Positions 24,889 to 34,092 of a stretch of DNA of 64,000 nt are shown here, in pieces. The DNA is from Streptomyces hiroshimensis (GTDB lineage: Bacteria; Actinomycetota; Actinomycetes; Streptomycetales; Streptomycetaceae): NCBI RefSeq assembly GCF_014650335.1, contig NZ_BMUT01000007.1, positions 1 to 64,000 on the forward strand, read 5' to 3'. The notes beneath the pieces are model-generated. The model saw nothing but the letters and a program-made list of their open reading frames with translations. It was not told the DNA's origin and did not search any database. The first letter of the stretch is position 1. Every line of letters starts with the position of its first letter. Both the position numbers and the translations under genes were made by a program.

Positions 24889-25758
24889 ATGAACCCTGAC
24901 GGACGGAGCAACCAAGCGGTGGTGTTCATCGCCGGCGCAGGGCACTCCGGCACGACGCTCCTCGGACTGCTGCTCGGCACGCACCCATCGGTCTTCTACG
25001 CGGGAGAAGCCTGGAACAGCACGCGTCTGGGCGCCGTGAAGGACGACGGGCAGAGGGTCCAGTGCACCTATTGCGGCGCCGGCTGCTCCGTGTGGGCCGG
25101 CCTGCGCCCGGGCAGTGACGGCCTGGGGCTGCCGGGTTCACCGGACCTCTACGAAACCCTGTCCGTGCGCTCCGGTCGCCCTGTCGTCGTCGACTCGGCC
25201 AAGGCGGTCGCCTGGATCGAGATGCAGGCGGCCGCGGTGCGGGATGTCGTCCCGGCCCATCTGTTCCTCCTGGGCCGGGACGGACGGGCTGTCGTGAATG
25301 CGCAGCTGCGCAAGTACCCCCACATCCCGGCGCGCGAGCACGCCGGGATGTGGGCGGAACAGATCCGCGCCTCGGAACGGCTCGCCGCCCGCTGGCCGGG
25401 CCCCGTGTCCCGCCTCCATTACGAGGACCTGGCCACGAGGACCGAAAGCACGCTGCAGCGGCTGACCGCCTCGCTCGGTCTCGCCTTCGAGCCCGCGATG
25501 CTGGATCCGTGGAACAGCGAGCAGCACCCGCTCGGCGGCAACCGCGGCACCCATTCCCTCCTCGCCCGTTCACGCGGCTCCCGCGCGAACGGCGCGGCGC
25601 CGGCGGACTTTCCTCTCGACGCGAGCAAGCGCGAGCACTATTCCCGGCATCCGCCCGCCGTGGTGCTCGATCTGCGGTGGCATCAGGAAATGCCGGCGGA
25701 CGCCTTGGCGGCCTTCGACGAGGTGGCCGGCGAGGCCAACGTCCCCTACGCGAGGTAG
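24889..25758 (+). CDS. Sulfotransferase family protein
   Basis: The product is 289 residues from the ATG at 24889. The 5'-phosphosulfate loop GAGHSGTTLLGLLLGTHP sits near residue 16, and the 3'-phosphate region is in LFLLGRDGRAVVNAQLRKYP, as in PAPS-dependent sulfotransferases. RLHYEDLATRTESTLQRL is the usual helix before the C-terminal lid. It would sulfate a small molecule or glycan, substrate unknown. A Cys pair (CTYCGAGC) near residue 58 is a local extra. It follows the cellulase gene by 42 bases and may be cotranscribed. Confidence 0.82.
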   Translation: MNPDGRSNQAVVFIAGAGHSGTTLLGLLLGTHPSVFYAGEAWNSTRLGAVKDDGQRVQCTYCGAGCSVWAGLRPGSDGLGLPGSPDLYETLSVRSGRPVVVDSAKAVAWIEMQAAAVRDVVPAHLFLLGRDGRAVVNAQLRKYPHIPAREHAGMWAEQIRASERLAARWPGPVSRLHYEDLATRTESTLQRLTASLGLAFEPAMLDPWNSEQHPLGGNRGTHSLLARSRGSRANGAAPADFPLDASKREHYSRHPPAVVLDLRWHQEMPADALAAFDEVAGEANVPYAR

Positions 25759-25802
25759 TCCGGCGCATTCGGCGATCCGCACCGGTCTGGAATGATGGAG
25801 CC

Positions 25803-26135
25803 GTGGACGAAGAGGTCATCCCGGTGCTTTATGTCGAAGACGCGAGCGCAGCGGTCGCGTGGTACACCCGGCTCGGTTTCACCGAGCAGTGGGAACACCG
25901 CTTCGAGCCGGGTCTCCCGGCATTCGTCGAGGTGGCGCGCGGGCCGGTGCGGCTGTTCCTGTCCGAGCACCAAGGGGACGCCCGGCCCGGCACACTGATT
26001 TATCTGCGGGTCCGCGATATCGACGCCGTCGCCGCCGAGTTCGGCGTCCCTCCCGTTTCCGCCCCTTGGGCGCGCGAGATCGAGTTGCAGGACCCCGACG
26101 GAAACCGGCTGCGCGTGGGCACTCCGGCCCATTGA
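25803..26135 (+). CDS. Glyoxalase/bleomycin-resistance superfamily protein
   Basis: The product is 110 residues from a GTG. A single vicinal-oxygen-chelate fold is visible: VIPVLYVEDASAAVAWYTRLGFTEQWEH at the start and REIELQDPDGNRLRVGTP at the end. One metal-ligand Glu is visible in the final strand (REIELQDPDGN). Small proteins like this often bind and neutralise bleomycin-type drugs or act on small metabolites. It follows the sulfotransferase gene by 44 bases. Confidence 0.85.
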   Translation: MDEEVIPVLYVEDASAAVAWYTRLGFTEQWEHRFEPGLPAFVEVARGPVRLFLSEHQGDARPGTLIYLRVRDIDAVAAEFGVPPVSAPWAREIELQDPDGNRLRVGTPAH

Positions 26136-26304
26136 CGGCCGGCGGCCCTCCTCCGTCCAGTTGACCGAATATCGACGTTTCGGTCCGGTGAACCGCGGCT
26201 ACGCCGCTTCCCGACTTGGAGCTGTTGATCGCTGGCACTACCATCCAAGTGGTTGCCTAAGTCAACTGCTGGCAATCGCATTGCCGCATCAGGAGGAATC
26301 ACCC

Positions 26305-27888
26305 ATGACCGCCACGGCGCAGCAGTTCCGCACATATGTGGAGCGGAACCTCGACATCCTGGGAGCCGAACCCACCAGGACGGCCGTCGTTCACCACGAC
26401 CGCCGCGTCACCGCCGGCGAACTCCGCGACCTCGTCCACCGGATGGCACGCGCGCTGCTCGCCCAGGGCGTCGAGCGCGGGGACACCGTCACGCTGCTCA
26501 GCGGAAACCTGCCCGAGACGATCGCCGCCCGCTACGCCGCCAACCTGATCGGCTGCTCGGTCAACCACCTCTACAACAAGCTGGCGGCCGACGTTCAGGC
26601 CAACATCATGCGCGACGTCGAGACGCGCGCGCTGATAGCCGACCCCGCCTACGCGTCACGCGCCGCCGAACTGGCCGGCCTGACGGAGGTGCGGACCGTC
26701 CTCGCGCTGGGCCCGGCCGAGGTGGGCACGGACCTGCTGGAGCTGGCGGCCGGCCAGTCCGCCGAGCCTCTCGGCGGTCTCGCCCGCCCCGGGGACATCT
26801 GCATGATCCGCCACACCGGCGGCACCACGGGCCACCCCAAGGCCATCTGCACCGCCTTCGAGAAGCTCACGGGCTTCCAGGACGACGTCGACGAGATCCT
26901 GGAGCCGGAGGGCAAGGACGAGGACGAGGACGGGATGCGGCAGCTGGTCTGCACGACGCTCGCCCACGCCGCCGGCCTGCTGGCCGACGTCACCCTGCGC
27001 ACCAGCGGCGGCACGGTCGTCCTGCTCGACGACTTCGACCCCGCGGAGGTCCTGGCGGCGATCGAGCGCGAGCGCATCACCCACATGTTCCTGCTGCCGC
27101 CCCTGCTGTACCAGCTCATGGACCAGCCGGAGGTGGTGCACACCGACACCTCCAGCCTCCGCAACATCACCTACGGCGGCTGCCAGTCCTCCCCCGCCCG
27201 GCTCGCCTCCGCCGTCCGGCGCTTCGGCTCCGTACTGACGCAGTTCTACGGGCAGAACGAGGCGGGCGGCATCAGCGTCCTCGGCCCCGAGGACCACGAC
27301 CCGGAGAACCCGGAGCGGCTGCGGACCGCGGGCAAGGCCATGAAGGGCGTCGAGATAGCGATACGCGACGAGTCCGGCCGCGACCTTCCGGCCGGTGAGC
27401 ACGGCGAGGTCTGCGTGCGCTCGGAGCACATCATGCAGGGGTACTGGAAGCAGCCCGAGCTGACCGCCGAGGTCCTGCGCGACGGCTGGCTGCACACCGG
27501 CGACATCGGATTCCTGGACGACGAGGGCTACCTGACGATCGTCGACCGGCTGAAGGACATGATCGTGGTGGTCGGCGGCCACGTCTACACCACCGAGCTG
27601 GAGGACCTGCTCAACACCCACCCGCAGGTCCTGCAGAGCGCCGTCTTCGGCGTCCCGGACGCCAACCGCATGGAGCAGGTGTACGCGGCGGTGGTGGCCG
27701 CCCCCGGCAGCGAGCTCGACGAGAAGGAGCTGCGCGAGATGGTGTACCGCGAGCGCGGCGCCATGTACGAGCCGGCTCACATCTCCTTCATCGACGCCCT
27801 GCCGCTGACGGACGCGGGCAAGCCGGACAAGAAGCTGCTCCGGCGCGAGGCGGAGACGGAGGCGGCGGAGGCCACGGCCGCCCTCTGA
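26305..27888 (+). CDS. AMP-dependent acyl-CoA synthetase
   Basis: The product is 527 residues from the ATG at 26305, after AGGAGGA. It is an ANL-superfamily enzyme: P-loop-like HTGGTTGHPKAI, the YGQNEAGGI motif, GWLHTGDIGFLDDEGYLTIVDRLKD and the catalytic C-terminal Lys in LPLTDAGKPDKKLL. It activates a carboxylic acid to its acyl-CoA through an acyl-AMP. Length is normal. The preceding 170 bases hold a G/C-poor stretch that could be the promoter. Substrate chain length is unknown. Confidence 0.9.
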   Translation: MTATAQQFRTYVERNLDILGAEPTRTAVVHHDRRVTAGELRDLVHRMARALLAQGVERGDTVTLLSGNLPETIAARYAANLIGCSVNHLYNKLAADVQANIMRDVETRALIADPAYASRAAELAGLTEVRTVLALGPAEVGTDLLELAAGQSAEPLGGLARPGDICMIRHTGGTTGHPKAICTAFEKLTGFQDDVDEILEPEGKDEDEDGMRQLVCTTLAHAAGLLADVTLRTSGGTVVLLDDFDPAEVLAAIERERITHMFLLPPLLYQLMDQPEVVHTDTSSLRNITYGGCQSSPARLASAVRRFGSVLTQFYGQNEAGGISVLGPEDHDPENPERLRTAGKAMKGVEIAIRDESGRDLPAGEHGEVCVRSEHIMQGYWKQPELTAEVLRDGWLHTGDIGFLDDEGYLTIVDRLKDMIVVVGGHVYTTELEDLLNTHPQVLQSAVFGVPDANRMEQVYAAVVAAPGSELDEKELREMVYRERGAMYEPAHISFIDALPLTDAGKPDKKLLRREAETEAAEATAAL

Positions 27889-27909
27889 CCCGGCGGGCCG
27901 GCCGCCGGG
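27889..27909 (+). terminator. Short hairpin after acyl-CoA synthetase gene
   Basis: CCCGGCGG (27889-27896) and CCGCCGGG (27902-27909) flank a five-base loop directly after the TGA stop. It is a plausible intrinsic terminator or mRNA-protecting hairpin, without a T tract. Confidence 0.45.
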
Positions 27910-28023
27910 CAGCGGTCGGCCTCTTCGGCGAAAACAATTCGGCCGTCACACGCTTCGTGAGCAACAATCACCACGACAACGGAGCACATCCGGCCATCAC
28001 CCTGAAAGCCACAGATCGCACCC

Positions 28024-28527
28024 ATGCAGTTCCAGCCAGCCGATGTCGTCGCCCGCGCATCGTTCCGCCTTCCGGCAGCGGACTCCGCGGAGGCGGCCGT
28101 ACGGACGTGCCGCCCCCTGCAGGACGAGCTCCGGCCCCTGGCCGTGGAGGCCCGGGCCGCCGGCCCGGACGAGCCCGGCGAGGGCTTCACCGTCGAATTC
28201 CTCCTGAAGCTCCCCGCACCGCAGAGCGACGACGTCGAGGGGGTGCTGCGCACGGCCGCCGCGCCGCTGCTCGCCCGCCTGGGCCTGGACGCCGGAAAGC
28301 TCGACGTCGACGTCGAGGACCGGGACGCCATCGTGTGGGCCGGCGACGAAGCCCTGTCCAAGGGCGGGACGGCCTGCGGTGCGTACGTGGTGCATCTCCG
28401 CATCGGCCGCGACCCCGACGAGCCCCACGAGCTGCTCCCCGAGGGGTCGCTTACCGACGAGGAAGCCAGGGCGTTGACCGAGACGCTGAATTCCCTCTTC
28501 GAGCAGCGACCGGTGGAGGAGCATTGA
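28024..28527 (+). CDS. Hypothetical acidic protein, first of an overlapping pair
   Basis: The product is 167 residues with no signal peptide or membrane segment. It is rich in Ala, Glu and Asp (LDAGKLDVDVEDRDAIV, EPHELLPEGSLTDEEARALT). No domain was recognised. Its TGA overlaps the ATG of the next gene by one base, so the two are coupled and probably form one functional unit, perhaps a protein pair of immunity or antitoxin type. That reading is a guess from size and coupling. Confidence 0.65.
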   Translation: MQFQPADVVARASFRLPAADSAEAAVRTCRPLQDELRPLAVEARAAGPDEPGEGFTVEFLLKLPAPQSDDVEGVLRTAAAPLLARLGLDAGKLDVDVEDRDAIVWAGDEALSKGGTACGAYVVHLRIGRDPDEPHELLPEGSLTDEEARALTETLNSLFEQRPVEEH

Positions 28528-28964
28528 TGTCCACTCCCGCATGGTGGGACGAGCTCATGAGCGTCAGCGACGCCCTGGCCGCGGCCGACCGCGCCGAGGT
28601 CGCGTACTGGCGCGGCGGCGCCGAAGACGGTCGCGAGGACAGTCACGAGGACGACGTCCCGCCGGTGACTCTCCGGCTGGCCGCCCTCGGCCGGGAGTTC
28701 GCCTCGCATGCCCATGAGCTGACAGCAGAACAGCAGCACCGGTTCCTGGGCGTTCTCGAAGACGTCCTGCGGACCGGGAGCGAGGCGGACGGCACCGCCG
28801 TGGCCACGGGGTTCTTCGAGTCGCTGCTCAACGCATGGAACGGCGGCTTCGACCTGCAGGCGGCCTGGGCCGGCGTCGGGGCCGAGTCACAGGCCTGCTG
28901 CCTGGACTTGAACCAGTTCTGGGGGATCGAGTCACCCGAGTGGATGCTGCCCCGGGTGGCCTGA
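28527..28964 (+). CDS. Hypothetical protein resembling DUF7674-type proteins, second of an overlapping pair
   Basis: The product is 145 residues. The stretch VLEDVLRTGSEADGTAVATGFFESLLNAW followed by GVGAESQACCLDLNQFWG looks like the small helical DUF7674-type or contact-inhibition immunity-type proteins. The N-terminus is acidic. Translation is coupled to the upstream gene (TGATG). A phosphorylation or toxin-immunity role is not shown by the sequence. Confidence 0.6.
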   Translation: MSTPAWWDELMSVSDALAAADRAEVAYWRGGAEDGREDSHEDDVPPVTLRLAALGREFASHAHELTAEQQHRFLGVLEDVLRTGSEADGTAVATGFFESLLNAWNGGFDLQAAWAGVGAESQACCLDLNQFWGIESPEWMLPRVA

Positions 28965-28998
28965 CGGCCACCCGGATCGCCGGCCTGACCGCTGCGCG

Positions 28999-29820
28999 TC
29001 AGGGTGCGGGGTCGAGGGCCGCCCGCTCCGCCGCCTGCTCGGCGCGCAGCTGGGCGGCCACCGCGTCCGTCCGGGCCCGCAGCGCGAGGACGCGCTCGCC
29101 GGTCTTGGTGCCGTGCAGCGGGGGCTCCGCGGGGAGCACGGGGACGCCCTTGGCCTGAGCCGTGACCACCAGGCTGTGCATGACCTCGGGCTGCTGGGCC
29201 AGCAGGGCCGTGCTGAACATGTTGGCCCGCAGGGTCTTCTTCATTCCCAGCGCGCCGCGGTAGGTGATCTCACAGGCGACGTTCACGGTCTCCAGCCGCT
29301 GCTCGCCCGCCTGCTCCAGCGCGGCGAGCATGACGGACGCGAGCCCCTCGACCACCTTGGTGACGACCCACTTCCGCCCGGGGAGCATCGGCAGGAGGTC
29401 CCGGATCCGGTCGATCTCGGCGTCGAGCGCCTCCGTCGTCATGGCGCTGAAGGCGTCGTGCAGCTGGAGGCCGACGACCTTGCCCCACGGGATGTCCTCG
29501 CCGTCGAAGCCGACCGACTCGGGCCCGAAGCGCAGCGCGCCGATGCCGTCCAGCGAGCGCAGCGCCTTGGCGGTGACGGCGGGGACCTTGGGGTGGCGGC
29601 AGATCAGGGCGCCGAGGGAGAACTCCCACTCCTCGGGGGCGGGAGCGGCGGGGGCGGGCAGTGAGCGCAGGACGGAGAGGACCCAGTCGCCGGAGGCGTT
29701 CGTCCCGGCGCGGCCGGCGTCGACGCCGCGCTGCACGGCGTGGGCGACGTCCTTGCCGAAGGAGGTGGCCGCTGTCCCCACCTGGTCGCCCAGGCTCTTC
29801 ACCCGGTTGAGTATGCCCAT
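28999..29820 (-). CDS. Conserved hypothetical protein
   Basis: The product is 273 residues from the ATG at 29820 (an upstream ATG six codons earlier is possible). It begins MGILNRVKSLGDQVGTAATSFGKDVAHAVQ, an amphipathic helical stretch, and continues with a globular alpha/beta part (WEFSLGALICRHPKVPAVTAKALRSL) and an Arg/Ala-rich tail. No known domain was recognised. It has no signal peptide. It is divergent from the RlmG-like gene 190 bases away. Confidence 0.6.
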   Translation of the reverse strand: MGILNRVKSLGDQVGTAATSFGKDVAHAVQRGVDAGRAGTNASGDWVLSVLRSLPAPAAPAPEEWEFSLGALICRHPKVPAVTAKALRSLDGIGALRFGPESVGFDGEDIPWGKVVGLQLHDAFSAMTTEALDAEIDRIRDLLPMLPGRKWVVTKVVEGLASVMLAALEQAGEQRLETVNVACEITYRGALGMKKTLRANMFSTALLAQQPEVMHSLVVTAQAKGVPVLPAEPPLHGTKTGERVLALRARTDAVAAQLRAEQAAERAALDPAP

Positions 29821-30011
29821 GCCCTGACCCCGTTTCACCTGCGATGTTCGTGTGGCGGCGACACTTTACCCAGAGATCGCGACAGGCCGCGTTCACTGCC
29901 CCGCGGGGGGCGGGAGGGTCCGGCCGGCCGGGTCGGCGATCAGGTCGTACGTTCACCTGCGGAGCGGCCGTGCTCACCTGCACCAGGGGTCTCGACTAGC
30001 CTGAAGGCACA

Positions 30012-31181
30012 ATGAACCGTTTGATGACGCCATGGGGCGAGCTGGGCCTGACGCGTTTCCCCGAGGACCCCCGCGACCAGCTCCGCGCCTGGGACGCCGC
30101 CGATGAATATCTCCTCAGCCACCTGGCGGGGAGCGCGGAGACCGCCGACGGCCCCACGGACCTGTCCGGCACGGTGGTCGTGCTGGGCGACCGGTGGGGC
30201 GCGCTGACCACCGCCCTCGCCGGGCACGGCCACGGCCCCGTGCAGATCACCGACTCGTTCCTCGCCCAGCAGGCCACCCGCCGCAACCTCGAGCGCAACG
30301 GCGTCGCGCCCGGCGCCGTCACCCTCCTGTCGACGCAGGACGCCCCGCCGGAGCGCATCGACGTCCTGCTGGTCCACGTGCCCAAGAGCCTGGCGCTCCT
30401 GGAGGACCAGCTGCACCGGCTCGCCCCCCGGCTGCACGCCGGGACCGTCGTCGTCGGCACGGGCAAGGTGACCGAGATCCACACCTCGACGCTGAAGCTG
30501 TTCGAGCGGATCGTCGGCCCCACCCGCACCTCGCTGGCCGTGAAGAAGGCCCGGCTCATCTTCTGCTCGCCGGATGAGGCCCTCCCCCGGGCCGCGAGTC
30601 CCTGGCCGTACCGCTACTCGCTGCCGCTGGGCATCGGCCCGGCCTCCGGGCTGACGGTCACCAACCACGCCGGCATCTTCTGCGCCGAGCGCCTCGACAT
30701 CGGCACCCGCTTCTTCCTGCGCAACCTGCCGCAGCGGCACGGCGCCGAGCGCATCGTGGACCTCGGCTGCGGCAACGGCATCGTCGGAACGGCGGCGGCG
30801 CTGGCCAATCCCCGGTCCGAGGTGGTCTTCGTCGACGAGTCGTACCAGGCGGTGGCGTCCGCGGAGGCCACCTTCCGGGAGAACGCGGGCGCCCGGGCGG
30901 CGGCCGAGTTCCGGGTGGGCGACGGCCTGTCGGGGATGCCCGCCGAGTCCGTGGACCTGGTGCTCAACAACCCGCCCTTCCACTCCCACCAGTCGACCAC
31001 CGACGCGACGGCCTGGCGCATGTTCACCGGGTCGCGTGCCGCGCTGCGCCCCGGCGGGGAACTGTGGGTCATCGGCAACCGCCACCTCGGGTACCACGTG
31101 AAGCTGCGCCGCCTCTTCGGCAACTGCGAGATCGTGGCGAGCGACCCGAAGTTCGTCGTCCTGCGGTCCGTCAAAAACTGA
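30012..31181 (+). CDS. RlmG/RsmC-type rRNA guanine methyltransferase
   Basis: The product is 389 residues. It has two Rossmann halves; the second carries the SAM loop IVDLGCGNGIVG and the catalytic NPPF motif (LVLNNPPFHSH) of N2-guanine rRNA methyltransferases. Length and tandem fold match RlmG (23S rRNA) and RsmC (16S rRNA) relatives. The exact rRNA target cannot be chosen from sequence alone. The degenerate N-terminal half is normal for the family. A strong terminator follows. Confidence 0.88.
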   Translation: MNRLMTPWGELGLTRFPEDPRDQLRAWDAADEYLLSHLAGSAETADGPTDLSGTVVVLGDRWGALTTALAGHGHGPVQITDSFLAQQATRRNLERNGVAPGAVTLLSTQDAPPERIDVLLVHVPKSLALLEDQLHRLAPRLHAGTVVVGTGKVTEIHTSTLKLFERIVGPTRTSLAVKKARLIFCSPDEALPRAASPWPYRYSLPLGIGPASGLTVTNHAGIFCAERLDIGTRFFLRNLPQRHGAERIVDLGCGNGIVGTAAALANPRSEVVFVDESYQAVASAEATFRENAGARAAAEFRVGDGLSGMPAESVDLVLNNPPFHSHQSTTDATAWRMFTGSRAALRPGGELWVIGNRHLGYHVKLRRLFGNCEIVASDPKFVVLRSVKN

Positions 31182-31201
31182 ACTTTCCACGCCGGGCGAC
31201 C

Positions 31202-31244
31202 CCACTGGCGGGCAGTGATCCAGATCACTGCCCGCCAGTGGTTT
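31202..31244 (+). terminator. Very strong terminator hairpin
   Basis: A perfect 19-base inverted repeat (31202-31220 with 31223-31241) has only a two-base gap and a TTT tail, so it would form an extended hairpin. It ends the methyltransferase transcript and separates it from the lipoprotein gene. Confidence 0.85.
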
Positions 31245-31390
31245 AAGACTTCTGGGGGCCCCTGCACCCATGGCATGATCATGCCGTTACCGGCGGGTAG
31301 CCGTCCGGTTCACCCGTCCATGCCGTGTGATGCGGGCCGGAGTGCGTACCCCTCCGGTCTGCCCCCACCTCACGCTCCCGAGGATCGAAT

Positions 31391-32866
31391 TTGCGCAAGC
31401 CCGCACGATTCATAGCTTTACCCGCCATCACTGCTGCCTCCCTGCTCGCCACCGGGTGCTCCGCGGCCTCCGGGCCGTCCGGCACTGACACCGGCGCCGG
31501 CACCGAGCAGGCTGCAGCGGCCCGCCCGCCTGCCGCGGAACCCCAGCTCGCCGTCCGGGCCGCGCCCGAGGGCGCGGGCGCCCCGACCGCCGTGGCCCGC
31601 CCGTCCGGCTCCGGCAAGACGGCGCAGAAGTCCTCGCTGAAGGTCGCCTCGTTCGACCGCAGCAGCGGACGCGCCGTCATCTCGAGCGCGGCCAAGCCCC
31701 CCAAGGGCCTGGCCCCCGGCCGCACCCCCACGCCCTCCGGCTCGGCAGGGGCCGGGAGCAGCGCCGCTCCCGAGAAGAACAATCAGGTGGCCGTCGGCGA
31801 CATCATCGCCAGCGCCCCCGCCCCCGGTGCCCCCGAAGGTGTCCTCGCCAAGGTCACCAAGGTGCTCGGCAAGACCGAGAAGGGCACCGAGGTCAACACC
31901 ACGCCGGCGACGATGGGCGCCCTGCTGGGTGACGCCAAGGCCGGCGGATCGGTGCCCGTGGACCCGTCCACGGTCGGCGTCGAGCCGCTCGTCAAGGGCG
32001 TCAAGGTCTCGTGGGCGAAGACCGGGAACGTGCACTTCGGGCCCAAGGGCGCGAAGCTGCCGCTGGGCAACCTGCGGATCGACCTCGGTACGTCCATCGC
32101 CACCGCCAAGGACGCTCCCGCGTCCGCCTCCGCGTCGGCCTCGGGCTACGTCCAGCTGGCTCCGGAGGTGAACTTCGCCTACGACGGCGGCGGTTCCGGC
32201 TTCGGCGGCGCGCCCGCCAGCGCCGCGGTCTCCCTGTCGGGCGACTGGTCCTCCCAGTGGGAGCTCAAGGGCCAGGCCGCCGCCTCGACGGAGGGCAAGC
32301 CGCTGCGGCTGCCGTTCGCCAAGCTCAGCGCCTCGCCGGTCATCCAGGTCGGCGCGGTGCCGGTCGTGGTCAACCTCGGCCTCACCTGCTACCTGCAGGT
32401 GGACGCCGACGGCCACGTCAACGTCGACGTCAAGGAGGACCTCAAGGGAGGCTTCCGCGTCGGTGGCGAGTACACCAAGGGCAAGGGCTGGTCTCCGGTC
32501 AACACCTCCGACATCACGGCCACTTCGCCGCAGGCGTCGGTGGAAGCGGCCGGCAAGGTGAAGGCCACGCTCGGCGCCGAGGCGTCCGTCGGCCTCTACG
32601 GAGCGGTCGGCGTCACGGCCGACGTCGCCCCGTACCTGCGGGCCGAGGTGGACGGGCGGGCGACCGCAGCCGCCAACGGCTCGGCTTCGGCCACCGGCAA
32701 GTGGGCCGCGTACGGCGGGCTGGACCTGGCCGGAGTCCTCCAGCTCCAGCTGAAGATCTTCGGCACGCCGATCTTCCAGAAGCCCATTCCGCTGGGCTCG
32801 CTCCACAAGGAGTGGAAGCTGGCGGGCGGCGAGGGAACCGTCTCGACGGCGGGCCGCCGCAAGTAG
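31391..32866 (+). CDS. Secreted lipoprotein, beta-rich, unknown function
   Basis: The product is 491 residues from a TTG. The lipobox LLATGC (cysteine near residue 23) follows a classical signal, so it is anchored to the membrane outer face. A Pro/Ala/Ser-rich linker of about 110 residues follows. The rest is repetitive and rich in Gly, Lys and Val (KVTKVLGKTEKGTEVN, SASASASGYVQLAPEVNFAY), compatible with a large beta structure. No enzyme motif was recognised. It could be a cell-surface adhesin-like protein. Confidence 0.75.
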   Translation: MRKPARFIALPAITAASLLATGCSAASGPSGTDTGAGTEQAAAARPPAAEPQLAVRAAPEGAGAPTAVARPSGSGKTAQKSSLKVASFDRSSGRAVISSAAKPPKGLAPGRTPTPSGSAGAGSSAAPEKNNQVAVGDIIASAPAPGAPEGVLAKVTKVLGKTEKGTEVNTTPATMGALLGDAKAGGSVPVDPSTVGVEPLVKGVKVSWAKTGNVHFGPKGAKLPLGNLRIDLGTSIATAKDAPASASASASGYVQLAPEVNFAYDGGGSGFGGAPASAAVSLSGDWSSQWELKGQAAASTEGKPLRLPFAKLSASPVIQVGAVPVVVNLGLTCYLQVDADGHVNVDVKEDLKGGFRVGGEYTKGKGWSPVNTSDITATSPQASVEAAGKVKATLGAEASVGLYGAVGVTADVAPYLRAEVDGRATAAANGSASATGKWAAYGGLDLAGVLQLQLKIFGTPIFQKPIPLGSLHKEWKLAGGEGTVSTAGRRK

Positions 32867-32886
32867 GTCCCGCACAGGCGGCAAGA

Positions 32887-32930
32887 AGCACCGGTACACG
32901 CTCCTGCAGCGCGTACCGGTGCTCTTGTCT
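32887..32930 (+). terminator. Terminator after lipoprotein gene
   Basis: A 15-base stem with one mismatch, AGCACCGGTAC... (32887-32901) and its partner at 32909-32923, is followed by CTTGTCTT. It probably ends the lipoprotein transcript and may also serve the convergent methyltransferase. Confidence 0.7.
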
Positions 32931-32945
32931 TCCTCTCCTGTGCTC

Positions 32946-33818
32946 CTACTCCTTGGACGCGCGCAGCGAGTAGACCATCGGGACGCGCGGGCGGCCCTCC
33001 GGGAGGCGGTAGACCGTGCTCGCACCTCCCCGGCTGCCGCTGGTGTCCTGCGCACGGACCATGTCGTCGAGGAACTCGAACAGCGTGAAGTCGTGCTCGT
33101 GCAGGAACTCCAGCCGCAGCCCCGCGGCGCTGACCGCGCTGACCACGTCGCCCATCGTGTGCAGCCACTCCACCGAGCGGTTGTGCCGCGTCGGAGCGCT
33201 CATGTCGGCGTACGAGCCCGGCTCGTCGTAGGTGAGCGGTCCGCGGGTGAAGTAGTCCTCGGCGAAGGCCCTGCCGTCCTCGCCCAGGCACATGGCCACG
33301 GGGTGGAACTCCGCCAGGTACAGGAAGCCGCCCGGCGCGACGAGTGCGGCGGCCGTACGGGCCCAGCGCGCCAGGTCGGGCAGCCAGCACAGGGCCCCGA
33401 AGCCCGTGTAGACGATGTCGAAGGTCTCGCCGTGCAGCGCATCCGGTGCGTCGTACACGTCCGCCTCGACGAACCGGGCCCGCTCCTGGCCCACTTCCGT
33501 CGCCAGCTTGCGCGCCGCCTCCACCGCCGGGCCGGAGAAGTCCAGACCGGTCACGTCCGCGCCCGCGCGCGCCCAGGACAGGGTGTCGGTGCCGATGTGG
33601 CACTGCAGGTGCAGCAGGCGCTTGCCGGTGACGTCCCCGACCTCGTCCGGCTCGAAGCCGCGCAGGTCGCTGCGGCCCGCCTTGAACCCCGCCAGGTCGT
33701 AGAAGGCGCTGTCCGTGTGAAGAGGCACCCGTTCGTCCCACAGCGCGCGGTTGGTCTCGCGCCAGTCCTCCGCGCGGGCCGTCCGCCCGCTCTCCGTCTG
33801 TCCGCTGGTCGTCGTCAC
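32946..33818 (-). CDS. Class I SAM-dependent methyltransferase
   Basis: The product is 290 residues from the GTG at 33818, chosen because the longer frame upstream has no family similarity. Motif I is weak (LLHLQCHIGTDTLSWARAGADVTGLDFSG), as in several actinobacterial small-molecule methyltransferases. The acidic residue in TGLDFS binds the ribose. The C-terminus (VYRLPEGRPRVPMVYSLRA) is typical of that group. The substrate is unknown. It stands alone, with a terminator on its downstream side. Confidence 0.82.
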   Translation of the reverse strand: MTTTSGQTESGRTARAEDWRETNRALWDERVPLHTDSAFYDLAGFKAGRSDLRGFEPDEVGDVTGKRLLHLQCHIGTDTLSWARAGADVTGLDFSGPAVEAARKLATEVGQERARFVEADVYDAPDALHGETFDIVYTGFGALCWLPDLARWARTAAALVAPGGFLYLAEFHPVAMCLGEDGRAFAEDYFTRGPLTYDEPGSYADMSAPTRHNRSVEWLHTMGDVVSAVSAAGLRLEFLHEHDFTLFEFLDDMVRAQDTSGSRGGASTVYRLPEGRPRVPMVYSLRASKE

Positions 33819-33955
33819 CGGCGTGACGCTAGCGGGGCCGCTCGCGGGCACGCCAACGGTTTTCCCGGACGGGCCGCCGGCCCCGGGCGCGGGCGCACCC
33901 CCCAGTGCGTGCGCCCGGAGGCCGTGCGGTGGCACGGCCCGGGCCCGGCCCCCGT

Positions 33956-33990
33956 GTCCACGCCCGCGTGCGGATCAGGCGGGCGTGGAC
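33956..33990. terminator. Hairpin in a 380-base gap
   Basis: GTCCACGCCCGC (33956-33967) pairs perfectly with 33979-33990 over an 11-base loop. It lies between the methyltransferase start and the PucR-type gene stop, so it probably ends the PucR transcript. The gap 33819-34197 also contains repeats at 34093-34158 and no gene. Confidence 0.6.
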
Positions 33991-34092
33991 AGGCTCGCCG
34001 GGCCGTCGGGCCGGCGGCACCGTTCCCCCGTGAACCGGCGCGGTGCAGCGCCGGTCAGAACACGTTATGTCCCGGCGGGCGGGCGCGGACAC

